Source: Methanoregulaceae archaeon
GTDB taxonomy: Archaea > Halobacteriota > Methanomicrobia > Methanomicrobiales > Methanospirillaceae
Length of the DNA stretch: 7,299 bases
Direction: 5' to 3'
NCBI GenBank assembly: GCA_019695435.1
Contig: JACTVF010000116.1
Location: 1 to 7,299, forward strand
The notes under the pieces were generated by a model, which saw nothing but the letters and a program-made list of their open reading frames with translations, was not told where the DNA came from and did no database searches. Shown here piece after piece: positions 1 through 5,641 of the stretch. Positions within the stretch are counted from its first letter, which is position 1. Each line of letters begins with the position of its first letter. Position numbers and translations under genes: made by a program.

Positions 1-1
1 G

Positions 2-568
2 GGGGATTTTATCCCGCCGCTCCACCTCCCCCACGCGATCGATACGGAGAACCCGACGGGGTACGGCTGTCTCACCGGGCCGGACCAGCACTTCCTGTTC
101 CGGTGGGATATCGAACATTCGATGCGCGACGCCGGAAAGGTGATCGCTGCGACCGAGAAGGACTTTGCACGCCGGTTCGGGCGGAACTACGGGCCGACCG
201 AGAATTACCGGTGCGAAGATGCGGACGTGATCCTCATCGCCATGGGAACATTCGGGAAAGAAGCCGAAGTTGCCATTGATATCCTGCGAAAAGAGGGCAT
301 AAAGGCCGGCTCGATGCGCCTGCGCTGGTTCCGGCCGTTCCCGAAACTCAATCTCGCCGGAAAAGAGGTCGTCGTGATCGACCGGGACTACTCATTCGGG
401 TATGGCGGTATCGTCGCCCACGAGATCATGGCAAAGAACCACTGCGAGATCTACAGCGTGATCGCCGGTCTCGGCGGGCAGGAAGTGACCTACGATGACA
501 TGGCAGAGTTTGTCCGTAAGCGTCGCATGGGCGAGGAGTTCTGGTTCGGGGTGACAGACCATGTTTGA
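2..568 (+). CDS. porA: 2-oxoacid:ferredoxin oxidoreductase alpha subunit, C-terminal part (5' truncated by window)
   Basis: The frame is open from base 2 to the TGA at 566-568, giving 188 residues, about half of a usual alpha subunit of 370-400 residues; the N-terminal pyrimidine-binding domain lies outside the window. The visible part has the features expected of the PorA C-terminus: a TGPDQHF stretch near the beginning, then a DADVILIAMGTFGKEAE strand-loop of the transketolase C-terminal-like domain, and an LRWFRPFP motif. Known family role: with beta, gamma and delta subunits it couples oxidation of a 2-oxoacid to ferredoxin reduction, and in methanogens the pyruvate enzyme runs in reverse as pyruvate synthase. 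It overlaps the gamma gene by 8 bp, so the genes are an operon. Pyruvate is the best guess for substrate, but 2-ketoisovalerate or another 2-oxoacid cannot be excluded without the rest of the gene and the beta subunit. Confidence 0.85.
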   Translation, partial: GDFIPPLHLPHAIDTENPTGYGCLTGPDQHFLFRWDIEHSMRDAGKVIAATEKDFARRFGRNYGPTENYRCEDADVILIAMGTFGKEAEVAIDILRKEGIKAGSMRLRWFRPFPKLNLAGKEVVVIDRDYSFGYGGIVAHEIMAKNHCEIYSVIAGLGGQEVTYDDMAEFVRKRRMGEEFWFGVTDHV

Positions 569-1088
569 GATCCGGATCCATTCCCGTGGCGGGCAGGGCG
601 GTGTGACGGCAGCCCGGCTCCTTGCGATGGCCGCACTCCATGACGGCAAGTACGCGACCGCGTGCCCGTTCTACGGAGCGGAGCGCCGGGGGGCGCCGGT
701 CGTCTCGTTTGTCCGGATCGATGACCACCCGATCAAGGTCTACAGCCAGATCCGGGACCCGGACCTGATCGTGGTGCTCGACGCGAGCGTGATGGAGACC
801 GTTGATGTGCTGCACGGACTCAAGAAGGGTGGCCGGGTACTCATTAACAGCGCCCACCGGCCGGAGTTTGCGGGACATACAACGTTCAATGTCGACCTGA
901 CCGGGATCGCTTTAAAAGAAAACCTTGTGGTCGCGGGAAGCCCGATCCTCAACACACCGGTGCTCGGGGCGCTTGCAAAGATGGGGATCGTCTCTGGTGA
1001 TGCGGCAAAGTCGGCAATCCGGGGGATGTTTACCGATGAGCGCAACGTCAAGGCTGCCGAGACCGCATACCAGGAGATGCGTGTATGA
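561..1088 (+). CDS. porC: 2-oxoacid:ferredoxin oxidoreductase gamma subunit
   Basis: This 175-residue protein matches the usual length of the separate gamma subunit. It opens with the family glycine-rich motif SRGGQGGVTAARLLA (residues 8-22), followed by FYGAERRGAPVVSFVRI and, later, SPILNTPVLGALAK. The fold is the catalytic gamma domain of pyruvate ferredoxin/flavodoxin oxidoreductases, which in the known enzymes contributes to the CoA-binding side of the complex. The start at ATG 561 is supported by a GGGGTGA ribosome binding site at 548-554, six bases upstream, inside the end of the alpha gene. The gene overlaps alpha by 8 bp and delta by 4 bp, consistent with translational coupling and equal subunit supply. 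Pyruvate specificity is inferred, not shown. Confidence 0.9.
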   Translation: MFEIRIHSRGGQGGVTAARLLAMAALHDGKYATACPFYGAERRGAPVVSFVRIDDHPIKVYSQIRDPDLIVVLDASVMETVDVLHGLKKGGRVLINSAHRPEFAGHTTFNVDLTGIALKENLVVAGSPILNTPVLGALAKMGIVSGDAAKSAIRGMFTDERNVKAAETAYQEMRV

Positions 1089-1345
1089 GCAGTGCTAAAA
1101 ACCGCGACCGGCTGGCCGTGAGCAGGCCGACCGAAGGCGCCGCCGGCCAGACCGGCTCGTGGCGGGTATTTAAGCCCGTGGTTGACAAGGAAAAATGCAA
1201 CGAATGCGGGCTCTGTGCGATGTACTGCCCGGACGGGGCGATCGATGAAGACCTCATGGTCGACCTGAGGTTCTGCAAGGGCTGTGGGATCTGCGCAAAC
1301 GAATGCCCGAAAAAAGCCATCGCAATGGTGCGGGAAGAGAAGTAA
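1085..1345 (+). CDS. porD: 2-oxoacid:ferredoxin oxidoreductase delta subunit, 2x[4Fe-4S] ferredoxin-like
   Basis: This 86-residue protein has two complete [4Fe-4S] binding motifs: Cys38, 41, 44 with Cys48-Pro, and Cys64, 67, 70 with Cys74-Pro. The TGSWRVFKPVVD segment just before the first cluster (residues 23-34) is typical of PorD-type delta subunits and separates it from ordinary ferredoxins. It carries electrons from the thiamine-diphosphate site to external ferredoxin. The ATG overlaps the gamma stop codon as ATGA, with an AGGAG site at 1072-1076, eight bases upstream. It is the last gene of the operon here: no beta subunit follows before a T-rich stop region, so beta must be upstream of alpha or elsewhere. 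Confidence 0.93.
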   Translation: MSSAKNRDRLAVSRPTEGAAGQTGSWRVFKPVVDKEKCNECGLCAMYCPDGAIDEDLMVDLRFCKGCGICANECPKKAIAMVREEK

Positions 1346-1360
1346 TCCCGCATACTATGT

Positions 1361-1400
1361 TCACTTTTTACAAATGAGTTGGCATCACTGGTTTATTTTA
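1361..1400 (+). terminator. T-rich region after the oxidoreductase operon
   Basis: T5 at 1365-1369 is followed by TTTATTTTA at 1392-1400, starting 16 bases after the delta stop codon. Archaeal RNA polymerase commonly stops at such T-tracts without a hairpin. The second tract could instead be a TATA box for the next gene, although that would mean a leader of roughly 100 bases. Confidence 0.35.
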
Positions 1401-1493
1401 TGATGAAAACTGCCGGATAGGATGGTGTCCCGTCTCGGCTGCACCACACGGTTTCCATGGTGGGATGCAATCCGCAACCTTTTTCATGCCTTG

Positions 1494-1515
1494 CCTGAAT
1501 ATACCCATTCAGGAG
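1494..1515 (+). promoter_or_regulatory. Hairpin overlapping the Shine-Dalgarno site of the 240-aa gene
   Basis: CCTGAAT (1494-1500) and ATTCAGG (1507-1513) are perfect inverted 7-base arms around a 6-base loop. The ribosome binding site AGGAG at 1511-1515 lies nine bases before ATG 1525, and its first three bases are the end of the 3' arm. In the mRNA this stem would hide part of the ribosome binding site. Whether it is functional is inference. Confidence 0.45.
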
Positions 1516-1524
1516 TAAGCCTCT

Positions 1525-2247
1525 ATGAACGGCAGGTATTTCGGGGATACCCGGGATCTCTTCAAATTCGATCTGGTACGGCATATCATGAAATCACTGC
1601 CTGAGCTTGCAGGCTTTACTTTTGTCCCGATGCTGACAGGAACGGAGGGAGAGGGATCCCGGAAGAACACAGCCAAAAAAGATCTGGAAAAAGCGTATCG
1701 ATCCGGGAAAGCCGGCAGCCAGAACCGGGATCTCCGGGAACACTTAACGCGGTTGCAGGAGATTAACGATGACGTTGAGTATATCAGCGGCATCTGTGCG
1801 TATTTCGATAAAGAGATGATCCTGATCGATATTCCCGGGAGGCAAACGTTCACGAACCACGACCGGGACGCCTATTTCCAATCGATTGTTGATAATTTTC
1901 CCAAAAATTCCCTGATATTCCTTGACCCGGACACCGGCCTTAAAGATGAGAGCCAGAACAGCAAACACCTGCTTCTTTCGGAAGTAAAAACGTTCTATGA
2001 CCGCATGGACAGCGGTTCGATCCTGATGATCTACCAGCATTTTCCCCGGGTAAAACACGAGGAGTATGTCAGGCGCGCCTGCATGCAGCTGGAAGAACGG
2101 ACCGGTTCAAGCCCGGCCATCATCACCGACAACGAGATTGTCTTTTTCTTACTCGCAAAGAACCAGAAACTCTCGGCACGCCTTAAAGATATCCTCGAAT
2201 GCTATGCTGATACCTACCCGGCGCTTCAGTGTGGGCAGTCCAGTTAA
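1525..2247 (+). CDS. Hypothetical protein with YFGD and FLDPD motifs (possible methyltransferase-like fold)
   Basis: I do not recognise a named family with certainty. The protein has 240 residues, no signal peptide and no membrane span. Its N-terminus, YFGDTRDLFKFDLVRHIM (residues 5-22), resembles a group of uncharacterised proteins that start with a YFGD..D..K pattern. A hydrophobic strand SLIFLDPDTGL (129-139) ends in an acidic DPD loop, and MIYQHFPR (168-175) follows a second strand. A strand ending in DP plus this layout recalls class I methyltransferase-like proteins, but no SAM-binding glycine motif is obvious and catalytic activity is not claimed. The middle (43-80) is Lys/Arg/Glu-rich and probably helical. 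The start ATG 1525 has AGGAG nine bases upstream. It stands alone, followed by a T6 tract and a convergent gene. A nuclease or mobile-element cargo role is possible but unsupported. Confidence 0.8.
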   Translation: MNGRYFGDTRDLFKFDLVRHIMKSLPELAGFTFVPMLTGTEGEGSRKNTAKKDLEKAYRSGKAGSQNRDLREHLTRLQEINDDVEYISGICAYFDKEMILIDIPGRQTFTNHDRDAYFQSIVDNFPKNSLIFLDPDTGLKDESQNSKHLLLSEVKTFYDRMDSGSILMIYQHFPRVKHEEYVRRACMQLEERTGSSPAIITDNEIVFFLLAKNQKLSARLKDILECYADTYPALQCGQSS

Positions 2248-2256
2248 GTAAAACGG

Positions 2257-2266
2257 TTATTTTTTC
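2257..2266 (+). terminator. Poly-T terminator of the 240-aa gene
   Basis: T6 at 2260-2265, within TTATTTTTTC, starts 13 bases after the stop codon, in the gap before the convergent zinc-ribbon gene. It fits an archaeal intrinsic terminator. Confidence 0.5.
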
Positions 2267-2283
2267 TGTACCCTGATCACCCG

Positions 2284-2685
2284 TCACGGGCAGGTTGCAT
2301 GACCGGAGACCACACCGGCTGGCGTGCCCTCGCTGGGATCATCCGCCATATATTCAAGATCGAACCGGTAGAGATGGGTAAACCGGCAGTTGCGGCACTG
2401 CACCGTGATGCTGCGGCAGCTGACCGTGATATCATGAAGCCCGGTAACCCCGCAGTTCCTGCACGCTGCCGTCACTGCGAGAGACCAGACCGGCCAGGGC
2501 CCGGGCACGGCAAACGTCCCGGCTTCGTCCACATCCTCTATCCGGGGCACAAAGACCCGGGTCGCGCCGCAGTTTTCGCAGGTGACATCGGCCCGGTTGG
2601 GCATCGCCTGGATATGCTGGTCTGCCACTTCCCGGCAGTGGTAGCAGTCAGTGCGGTAGGAGGTGTTGATGAACCGGTCGCTCAT
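2284..2685 (-). CDS. Protein with two tandem zinc ribbons
   Basis: This 133-residue protein has four CxxC knuckles: Cys14/17, Cys36/39, Cys75/78 and Cys97/100. They pair into two ribbons with the same C-x2-C-x18-C-x2-C spacing, which suggests an internal duplication. The linker between them (residues 47-70) holds Pro and Trp residues (PGPWPVW). The C-terminal tail is acidic, then Gly/Thr-rich. Such ribbons bind zinc and often contact nucleic acids or proteins; no enzymatic motif is seen, so the function is unknown. Start ATG at 2685: there is no convincing ribosome binding site upstream on this strand, and a weak A/T-rich stretch (plus-strand tatcattaa, 2709-2717) about 25 bases upstream would fit a nearly leaderless mRNA. 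It is divergent from the lipoprotein gene. A longer ORF on the opposite strand lacks any such pattern and is taken as a shadow. Confidence 0.75.
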   Translation of the reverse strand: MSDRFINTSYRTDCYHCREVADQHIQAMPNRADVTCENCGATRVFVPRIEDVDEAGTFAVPGPWPVWSLAVTAACRNCGVTGLHDITVSCRSITVQCRNCRFTHLYRFDLEYMADDPSEGTPAGVVSGHATCP

Positions 2686-2773
2686 GAAGGAGTGTTGTGC
2701 ATCCGGGGTATCATTAACCTGTCGCAGCAGGGAGGAACGTCCCGGCCTGACCGCTCCGATTCCGGATTATGCG

Positions 2774-2811
2774 GCGGTTGCACCGCATGCACCGCAATTT
2801 GGGGTTTTTTT
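2774..2811 (+). other. GC-rich dyad and tandem 9-mers followed by T7 (terminator-like)
   Basis: GCGGT (2774-2778) and ACCGC (2782-2786) can form a short stem. TGCACCGCA occurs twice in tandem (2779-2787 and 2788-2796). GGGG and T7 (2805-2811) follow. This looks like a plus-strand terminator, but it lies between two divergent genes, where no recognised plus-strand transcript arrives. It could end a small RNA or be a regulatory element for either neighbour. Confidence 0.35.
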
Positions 2812-2848
2812 AGGGATCTACAAAGGATTCTGCCACAAAAAAGGTAAA

Positions 2849-2856
2849 TTTATTTA
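2849..2856 (+). promoter_or_regulatory. TATA box of the lipoprotein gene
   Basis: TTTATTTA lies inside an A/T-rich run from about 2846 to 2861. An archaeal start site about 25-28 bases downstream would fall near 2880, only a few bases before ATG 2884. No Shine-Dalgarno motif precedes that ATG, so a leaderless or nearly leaderless mRNA is likely. Confidence 0.6.
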
Positions 2857-2883
2857 ATTATAGACAATTCATGTGTACTCCAT

Positions 2884-3453
2884 ATGAAACTGCTTATGGG
2901 ATTTATTATCCTTCTTGTTGCACTGGTGGCAGTCACCGGGTGCACACAGACCGCATCAACATCTGCGCAGACCACAACGCAAACGACGGTTCCGGTTACC
3001 GAGGCCATCAATGCAGCCACTCCTGTATTCACTACCACCACCCTGACAACAGTACCGGTCACAACGGAAACTCTTGTTCCAACTGTGACGGCCCCAGTGA
3101 CAACCGTAACTACGGCGGCAGCGGTAGCATCCGCAACTGTTATACCGACGTTAACTCCTGCAACCGGCGTCACCAAGATCCTCATCACGAGCACCGGCTT
3201 TACACCCCAGACCGATGTCTTGATCCCTGGAACCGGCATCACCTGGATGAACACTGACAACACCACCCACGCGATCAAGGTGATCGGGAATAACACAGGT
3301 ATGTTCAATTCCGGGGATATTGTTCCGAACGGAGGGTTCACATATACCTTCGGCAACGCGGGTACATTCACCTATGCCCTTGCAGATAACACGACCGTCA
3401 CGGGCACTATCGTCGTTCAAGTGCCAAACACCGTACTTCACGGTTCACTTTAA
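2884..3453 (+). CDS. Membrane-anchored lipoprotein with Thr-rich stalk and cupredoxin-like domain lacking copper ligands
   Basis: This 189-residue protein starts with a lipoprotein signal peptide: Lys2, a hydrophobic core at residues 3-16 and a VTGC lipobox with Cys20 as the lipidated residue. Residues 21-95 are a Thr/Val/Ala-rich stalk with repeated TTVPVT units, typical of glycosylated archaeal cell-surface spacers. Residues 96-180 look like a plastocyanin/amicyanin-type cupredoxin: FTP, ITWMNTDNTTH with His129 at the first copper-ligand position, then GTFTYALADNTTVTGTIVV (160-178). In the family this last part reads Y-x-C-x-x-H-P-x-M-x-G. Here the Cys, His and Met positions are Leu166, Asn169 and Val172 with spacing kept, so type 1 copper binding is unlikely. 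Sequons occur at Asn126, Asn136 and Asn169. The protein is probably outside the cell; its role (adhesion, binding or structure) is unknown. Confidence 0.85.
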   Translation: MKLLMGFIILLVALVAVTGCTQTASTSAQTTTQTTVPVTEAINAATPVFTTTTLTTVPVTTETLVPTVTAPVTTVTTAAAVASATVIPTLTPATGVTKILITSTGFTPQTDVLIPGTGITWMNTDNTTHAIKVIGNNTGMFNSGDIVPNGGFTYTFGNAGTFTYALADNTTVTGTIVVQVPNTVLHGSL

Positions 3454-3468
3454 CGGTTACACAAAAAC

Positions 3469-3555
3469 TACAGATTTTCTTTTTTAGTAGAATTTCCACG
3501 CTGTGATGGTCTGTTTATAGATTGTCGCAGGTACTATCCGGAGTACAGATTTTCT
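3469..3555 (+). repeat. 12-bp direct repeat TACAGATTTTCT, two copies
   Basis: Exact copies are at 3469-3480 and 3544-3555, 75 bases apart. The first overlaps the start of the lipoprotein terminator. No inverted ends lie next to them, so this is not read as an insertion. Confidence 0.5.
3475..3485 (+). terminator. Poly-T terminator of the lipoprotein gene
   Basis: TTTTCTTTTTT starts 22 bases after the stop codon. It is the strongest T-tract in this part of the window and fits an archaeal terminator on the plus strand. Confidence 0.6.
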
Positions 3556-3610
3556 GGGGTCCGGTTGATATTATCAAAAAATCCCCTGACGCTTCCGTGG
3601 GAGTGTTTAC

Positions 3611-3817
3611 ATGTACTGCCCCCGCCATGTCATGCGTTTGATATCCTCCGGAGAGCGGGATTCCCCAGTCCCGGCAGTTACGTGGCTGGAACGAACCCTG
3701 CGGTACATGGATCAGATGAACCTGCCCACCGGCAGAACTGCATACGAACCCTGGAAAAATGTGAACAGAACTCTCGGGAATTTTAAGAAAAATACTGGGA
3801 TTTTAAAAGGGGGGTAG
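3611..3817 (+). CDS. Possible small protein (68 aa), doubtful
   Basis: ATG 3611 is preceded by GGGAG at 3599-3603 with a 7-base spacing, a good ribosome binding site. The first 40 codons are fairly rich in G/C at the third position, as in the neighbouring genes. The product (MYCPRHVMRL at the start, a Lys/Gly-rich end) has no recognisable domain, signal or membrane span. Against it: the last 15 codons turn A/T-rich and run into the thermosome terminator region, and no clear TATA box is close. It could be a remnant of a longer gene or chance. Confidence 0.25.
   Translation: MYCPRHVMRLISSGERDSPVPAVTWLERTLRYMDQMNLPTGRTAYEPWKNVNRTLGNFKKNTGILKGG
3783..3796 (-). terminator. T-rich stop of the thermosome gene
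   Basis: On the minus strand the tract reads TATTTTTCTT (A5 on the plus strand at 3788-3792), about 34 bases after the thermosome stop codon. No stable stem is seen, in keeping with archaeal T-tract termination. Confidence 0.4.
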
Positions 3818-3825
3818 GGAGTGAC

Positions 3826-5481
3826 TTAGTAGTCGCCCATGCCACCCATACCGCCCATGCCGCCCATGCCTGGCGGCATGCCACCGGCACCGGGTGCCGG
3901 GGCGGGGGACTTCGAAGAGGCGATCACATCGTCAATGCGGAGGATCATGATCGCGGCTTCTGCTGCAGATGAGATTGCCTGGGTCTTGACACGGAGCGGC
4001 TCGACAACGCCGGCTGCCTTCATGTCAATTATCTTGCCTTCGTAGACATTAAGACCGTAGGTCTTCTTGCCCTTCTCGTGCGCTGCACGGATTTCGACAA
4101 GCATGTCGATAGGGTCGAGTCCTGCGTTCTCTGCAAGGGTGCGCGGAATGATCTCAAGGGCCGACGCGAACGCTTCGATGGCGAGCTGGGCCCTGCCGCC
4201 GACACTTGCCGCATATTCGCGGAGCCGGAGCGAGAGCTCGGTCTCAGGTGCACCGCCGCCGGCGACGACCTTCTTGTCCTCGACAACAACCGCAACAACG
4301 CGGAGTGCATCGTGGATCGCACGCTCAAGCTCATCGACAACGTGCTCGGTTCCACCACGGATAATGATCGAGACTGCCTTGGGGTTTTTGCACTGCTCGA
4401 CAAAGGTCATCTCTTCTCCGGAGACCTTGCGCTCTTCTACGAGTCCGGCCTTTCCGAGCTCGTCCTTGCTGATCGCGTCAATCGACGAGACGAGACTGCC
4501 ACCGGTTGCCCGGGCAAGCTTCTCCATATCGCTCTTCTTGACACGGCGGACGGCGAAGATGCCGGCCTTTGCAAGGTAGTGCTGTGCGATATCGTCGATA
4601 CCCTTCTGGCAGAAGAGAACATTTGCACCGCTTGCGACGATCTTTTCGACAATGCCCTTGACCATGCGCTCCTCTTCATCGAGGAATGCCTGTAACTGCT
4701 CGGGGTGGGTGATGTTGATCTCGGCGTCGACTTCGGTCTTCTTGAACTCGACTGCTGCGTTTAAGAGAAGCAGCTTGGCGTTCGTGACCTTTTTTGGCAT
4801 CGCCGGGTGAACGCGCTCCTTGTCGATGAGTACACCTTCAACGATCTCGGAGTCATCAATGCTGCCGCCGGTCTTCTTCTCGACCTTGATGTTGTCGGTG
4901 TCAACAGTGCCATCTGCATCGGCAACCATGGTGACGGCCTTAACGACGAGTTCACAGAGCTTGTCCTTTGAGGACTCTGCGCTCTTGCCGGTCATCGCGG
5001 TCTCAGCGATCTTCTTGAGCATCGCCTTGTCAGTTGGCTTGACGTCGAACGCGATGTCCTTTAAGAGTTCCTGGGCCTTCTCTGCGGCCTGCCGGTATCC
5101 TGCGGCGATAATGGTCGGGTGGACGTCCTGTTCGAGAAGTGCCTCGGCCTTCTTTAAGAGTTCTCCGCCGATGACGACTGCGGTGGTGGTTCCGTCGCCG
5201 ACCTCGTCATCCTGGGTCTTTGCGACCTCGACCATCATCTTTGCGGCCGGGTGCTCGATGTCCATTTCCTTTAGAATGGTGACACCATCGTTCGTGATCA
5301 CGACATCGCCAATGGTGTCGACAAGCATCTTGTCCATACCCTTGGGGCCGAGCGTGGTCCTGACTGCACTGGCAACTGCCATTGCAGCGGTGATGTTCAT
5401 ACCCTGGGCATCACGGCCGCGGGTACGGTTGGTGCCTTCCTTAAGAATGAGAATCTGTTGTCCTCCAAGTTGTTGCGACAT
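3826..5481 (-). CDS. ths: Thermosome subunit (group II chaperonin)
   Basis: This 551-residue protein has the normal thermosome length and matches the family throughout. It forms the double-ring, lidded ATP-driven folding chamber of the archaeal cytoplasm. ATP-site motifs are present: [13 protein letters not shown] (43-55), NDGVTIL (64-70), GDGTT (95-99), the catalytic Asp391 in IHDALRVV, and AGGGAPE (407-413). The C-terminus is a flexible Gly-Gly-Met repeat tail (533-549) ending in GDY, as in many thermosomes, encoded by a 9-bp DNA repeat. The start is set at 5481 (MSQQLGGQQ): GGTGAT at 5493-5488 lies six bases before it, and the in-frame extension to 5595 would run through the TATA box and into the inserted element, with no family similarity. 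The gene stands alone with its own promoter. Paralogues with mixed rings are common in methanogens; which one this is cannot be told here. Confidence 0.98.
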   Translation of the reverse strand: MSQQLGGQQILILKEGTNRTRGRDAQGMNITAAMAVASAVRTTLGPKGMDKMLVDTIGDVVITNDGVTILKEMDIEHPAAKMMVEVAKTQDDEVGDGTTTAVVIGGELLKKAEALLEQDVHPTIIAAGYRQAAEKAQELLKDIAFDVKPTDKAMLKKIAETAMTGKSAESSKDKLCELVVKAVTMVADADGTVDTDNIKVEKKTGGSIDDSEIVEGVLIDKERVHPAMPKKVTNAKLLLLNAAVEFKKTEVDAEINITHPEQLQAFLDEEERMVKGIVEKIVASGANVLFCQKGIDDIAQHYLAKAGIFAVRRVKKSDMEKLARATGGSLVSSIDAISKDELGKAGLVEERKVSGEEMTFVEQCKNPKAVSIIIRGGTEHVVDELERAIHDALRVVAVVVEDKKVVAGGGAPETELSLRLREYAASVGGRAQLAIEAFASALEIIPRTLAENAGLDPIDMLVEIRAAHEKGKKTYGLNVYEGKIIDMKAAGVVEPLRVKTQAISSAAEAAIMILRIDDVIASSKSPAPAPGAGGMPPGMGGMGGMGGMGDY

Positions 5482-5487
5482 AAAATT

Positions 5488-5493
5488 ATCACC
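5488..5493 (-). promoter_or_regulatory. Ribosome binding site of the thermosome gene
   Basis: GGTGAT on the minus strand complements the ATCACC of the 16S rRNA 3' end and lies six bases before ATG 5481. It decides the start against the longer in-frame extension. Confidence 0.8.
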
Positions 5494-5513
5494 ACTTTTA
5501 GCACTAAAATTGG
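5492..5513 (-). promoter_or_regulatory. Dyad-symmetric operator candidate at the thermosome transcription start
   Basis: TTTTAG (5496-5501) and CTAAAA (5504-5509) are perfect inverted arms around 2 bases. The symmetry continues after one mismatch with CCA (5492-5494) and TGG (5511-5513), giving 9 of 10 matched positions per arm. It lies between the TATA box and the ribosome binding site, where the start site is expected (near 5500). Binding there by a dimeric regulator would block transcription. Archaeal heat-shock repressors such as Phr and HSR1 work from such positions, but this motif is not identical to theirs as I know them. Confidence 0.5.
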
Positions 5514-5523
5514 TTTGTGGTTC

Positions 5524-5531
5524 TATATAAA
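5524..5531 (-). promoter_or_regulatory. TATA box of the thermosome gene
   Basis: TTTATATA on the minus strand, preceded by purine-rich GAGAATA as a possible TFB-recognition element. It is 43 bases before the start codon, predicting a leader of about 20 bases. It ends only 13 bp from the left end of the inserted element at 5545. Confidence 0.8.
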
Positions 5532-5536
5532 TATTC

Positions 5537-5544
5537 TCTAAAAA
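5537..5544 (+). repeat. Left copy of the target-site duplication
   Basis: TCTAAAAA directly abuts the left terminal inverted repeat (GGTTCTG at 5545). An identical copy in the same orientation abuts the right terminus at 6352-6359. Confidence 0.7.
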
Positions 5545-5629
5545 GGTTCTGGTGCAATGAAGATTGATCAACCGAACGTGCGGTTGGTGTTGCATCGCGG
5601 TTGGTAAGACCGTATTAGGTTCTGGTGCA
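5545..5629 (+). repeat. Left terminal and subterminal repeats of the element
   Basis: This end holds AGGTTCTGGTGCA twice (5544-5556 and 5617-5629; the first base of the first copy belongs to the flank), GCGGTTGGT twice at 17-base spacing (5580-5588 and 5597-5605), and an inverted pair CAACCG (5569-5574) and CGGTTG (5581-5586). Clusters of short subterminal repeats are common transposase-binding arrays. They also lie directly upstream of the thermosome promoter. Confidence 0.7.
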
Positions 5630-5641
5630 TGGCGGGGGTTG

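Larger units (their letters stand above)
3454..3825. other. Mostly non-coding gap between the lipoprotein gene and the thermosome gene 3' end
   Basis: The gap of 372 bases holds the lipoprotein terminator, a 12-bp direct repeat, a small dyad TTGATA-T-TATCAA (3565-3577), one doubtful small ORF and the thermosome terminator region. No RNA gene is recognised in it. Confidence 0.6.

Noticed and set aside
740..1353. Minus-strand ORFs opposite the gamma and delta subunit genes
   Set aside because: They are antisense shadows of well-identified genes.
1464..1479. Possible degenerate copy of the element's subterminal repeat (GATGCAATCCGCAACC)
   Set aside because: It resembles the reverse complement of GGTTGGTGTTGCATC at most positions, but it is a single short match with no terminus or duplication nearby; chance is sufficient.
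1422..1604. 60-aa plus-strand ORF overlapping the start of the 240-aa gene
   Set aside because: It is out of frame, lacks a ribosome binding site and spans the hairpin and Shine-Dalgarno region of the better-supported gene.
2280..2290. Small dyad CCCGT-C-ACGGG at the 3' end of the zinc-ribbon gene
   Set aside because: The arms are only 5 bp with a one-base loop, and no T-tract follows on the minus strand, so it is not supported as a terminator.
2299..2847. 182-aa plus-strand ORF opposite the zinc-ribbon gene
   Set aside because: The zinc-ribbon reading has regular cysteine spacing. This frame gives a low-complexity His/Pro/Gly-rich product that runs into the terminator-like region and the lipoprotein promoter.
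4067..5530. Several long plus-strand ORFs opposite the thermosome gene
   Set aside because: They are antisense shadows of a strongly biased GC-rich gene; their products are Ser/Thr/Ala-rich with no domain pattern.
5482..5595. In-frame N-terminal extension of the thermosome to ATG 5595 (589 aa)
   Set aside because: It runs through the operator, TATA box and the end of the inserted element, and has no similarity to the family. The GGTGAT site and normal length support the start at 5481.
5545..5629. Possible CRISPR-like array because of several short repeats
   Set aside because: Repeats are short, irregularly spaced and partly inverted, with no uniform spacers and no cas genes. They fit element ends better.
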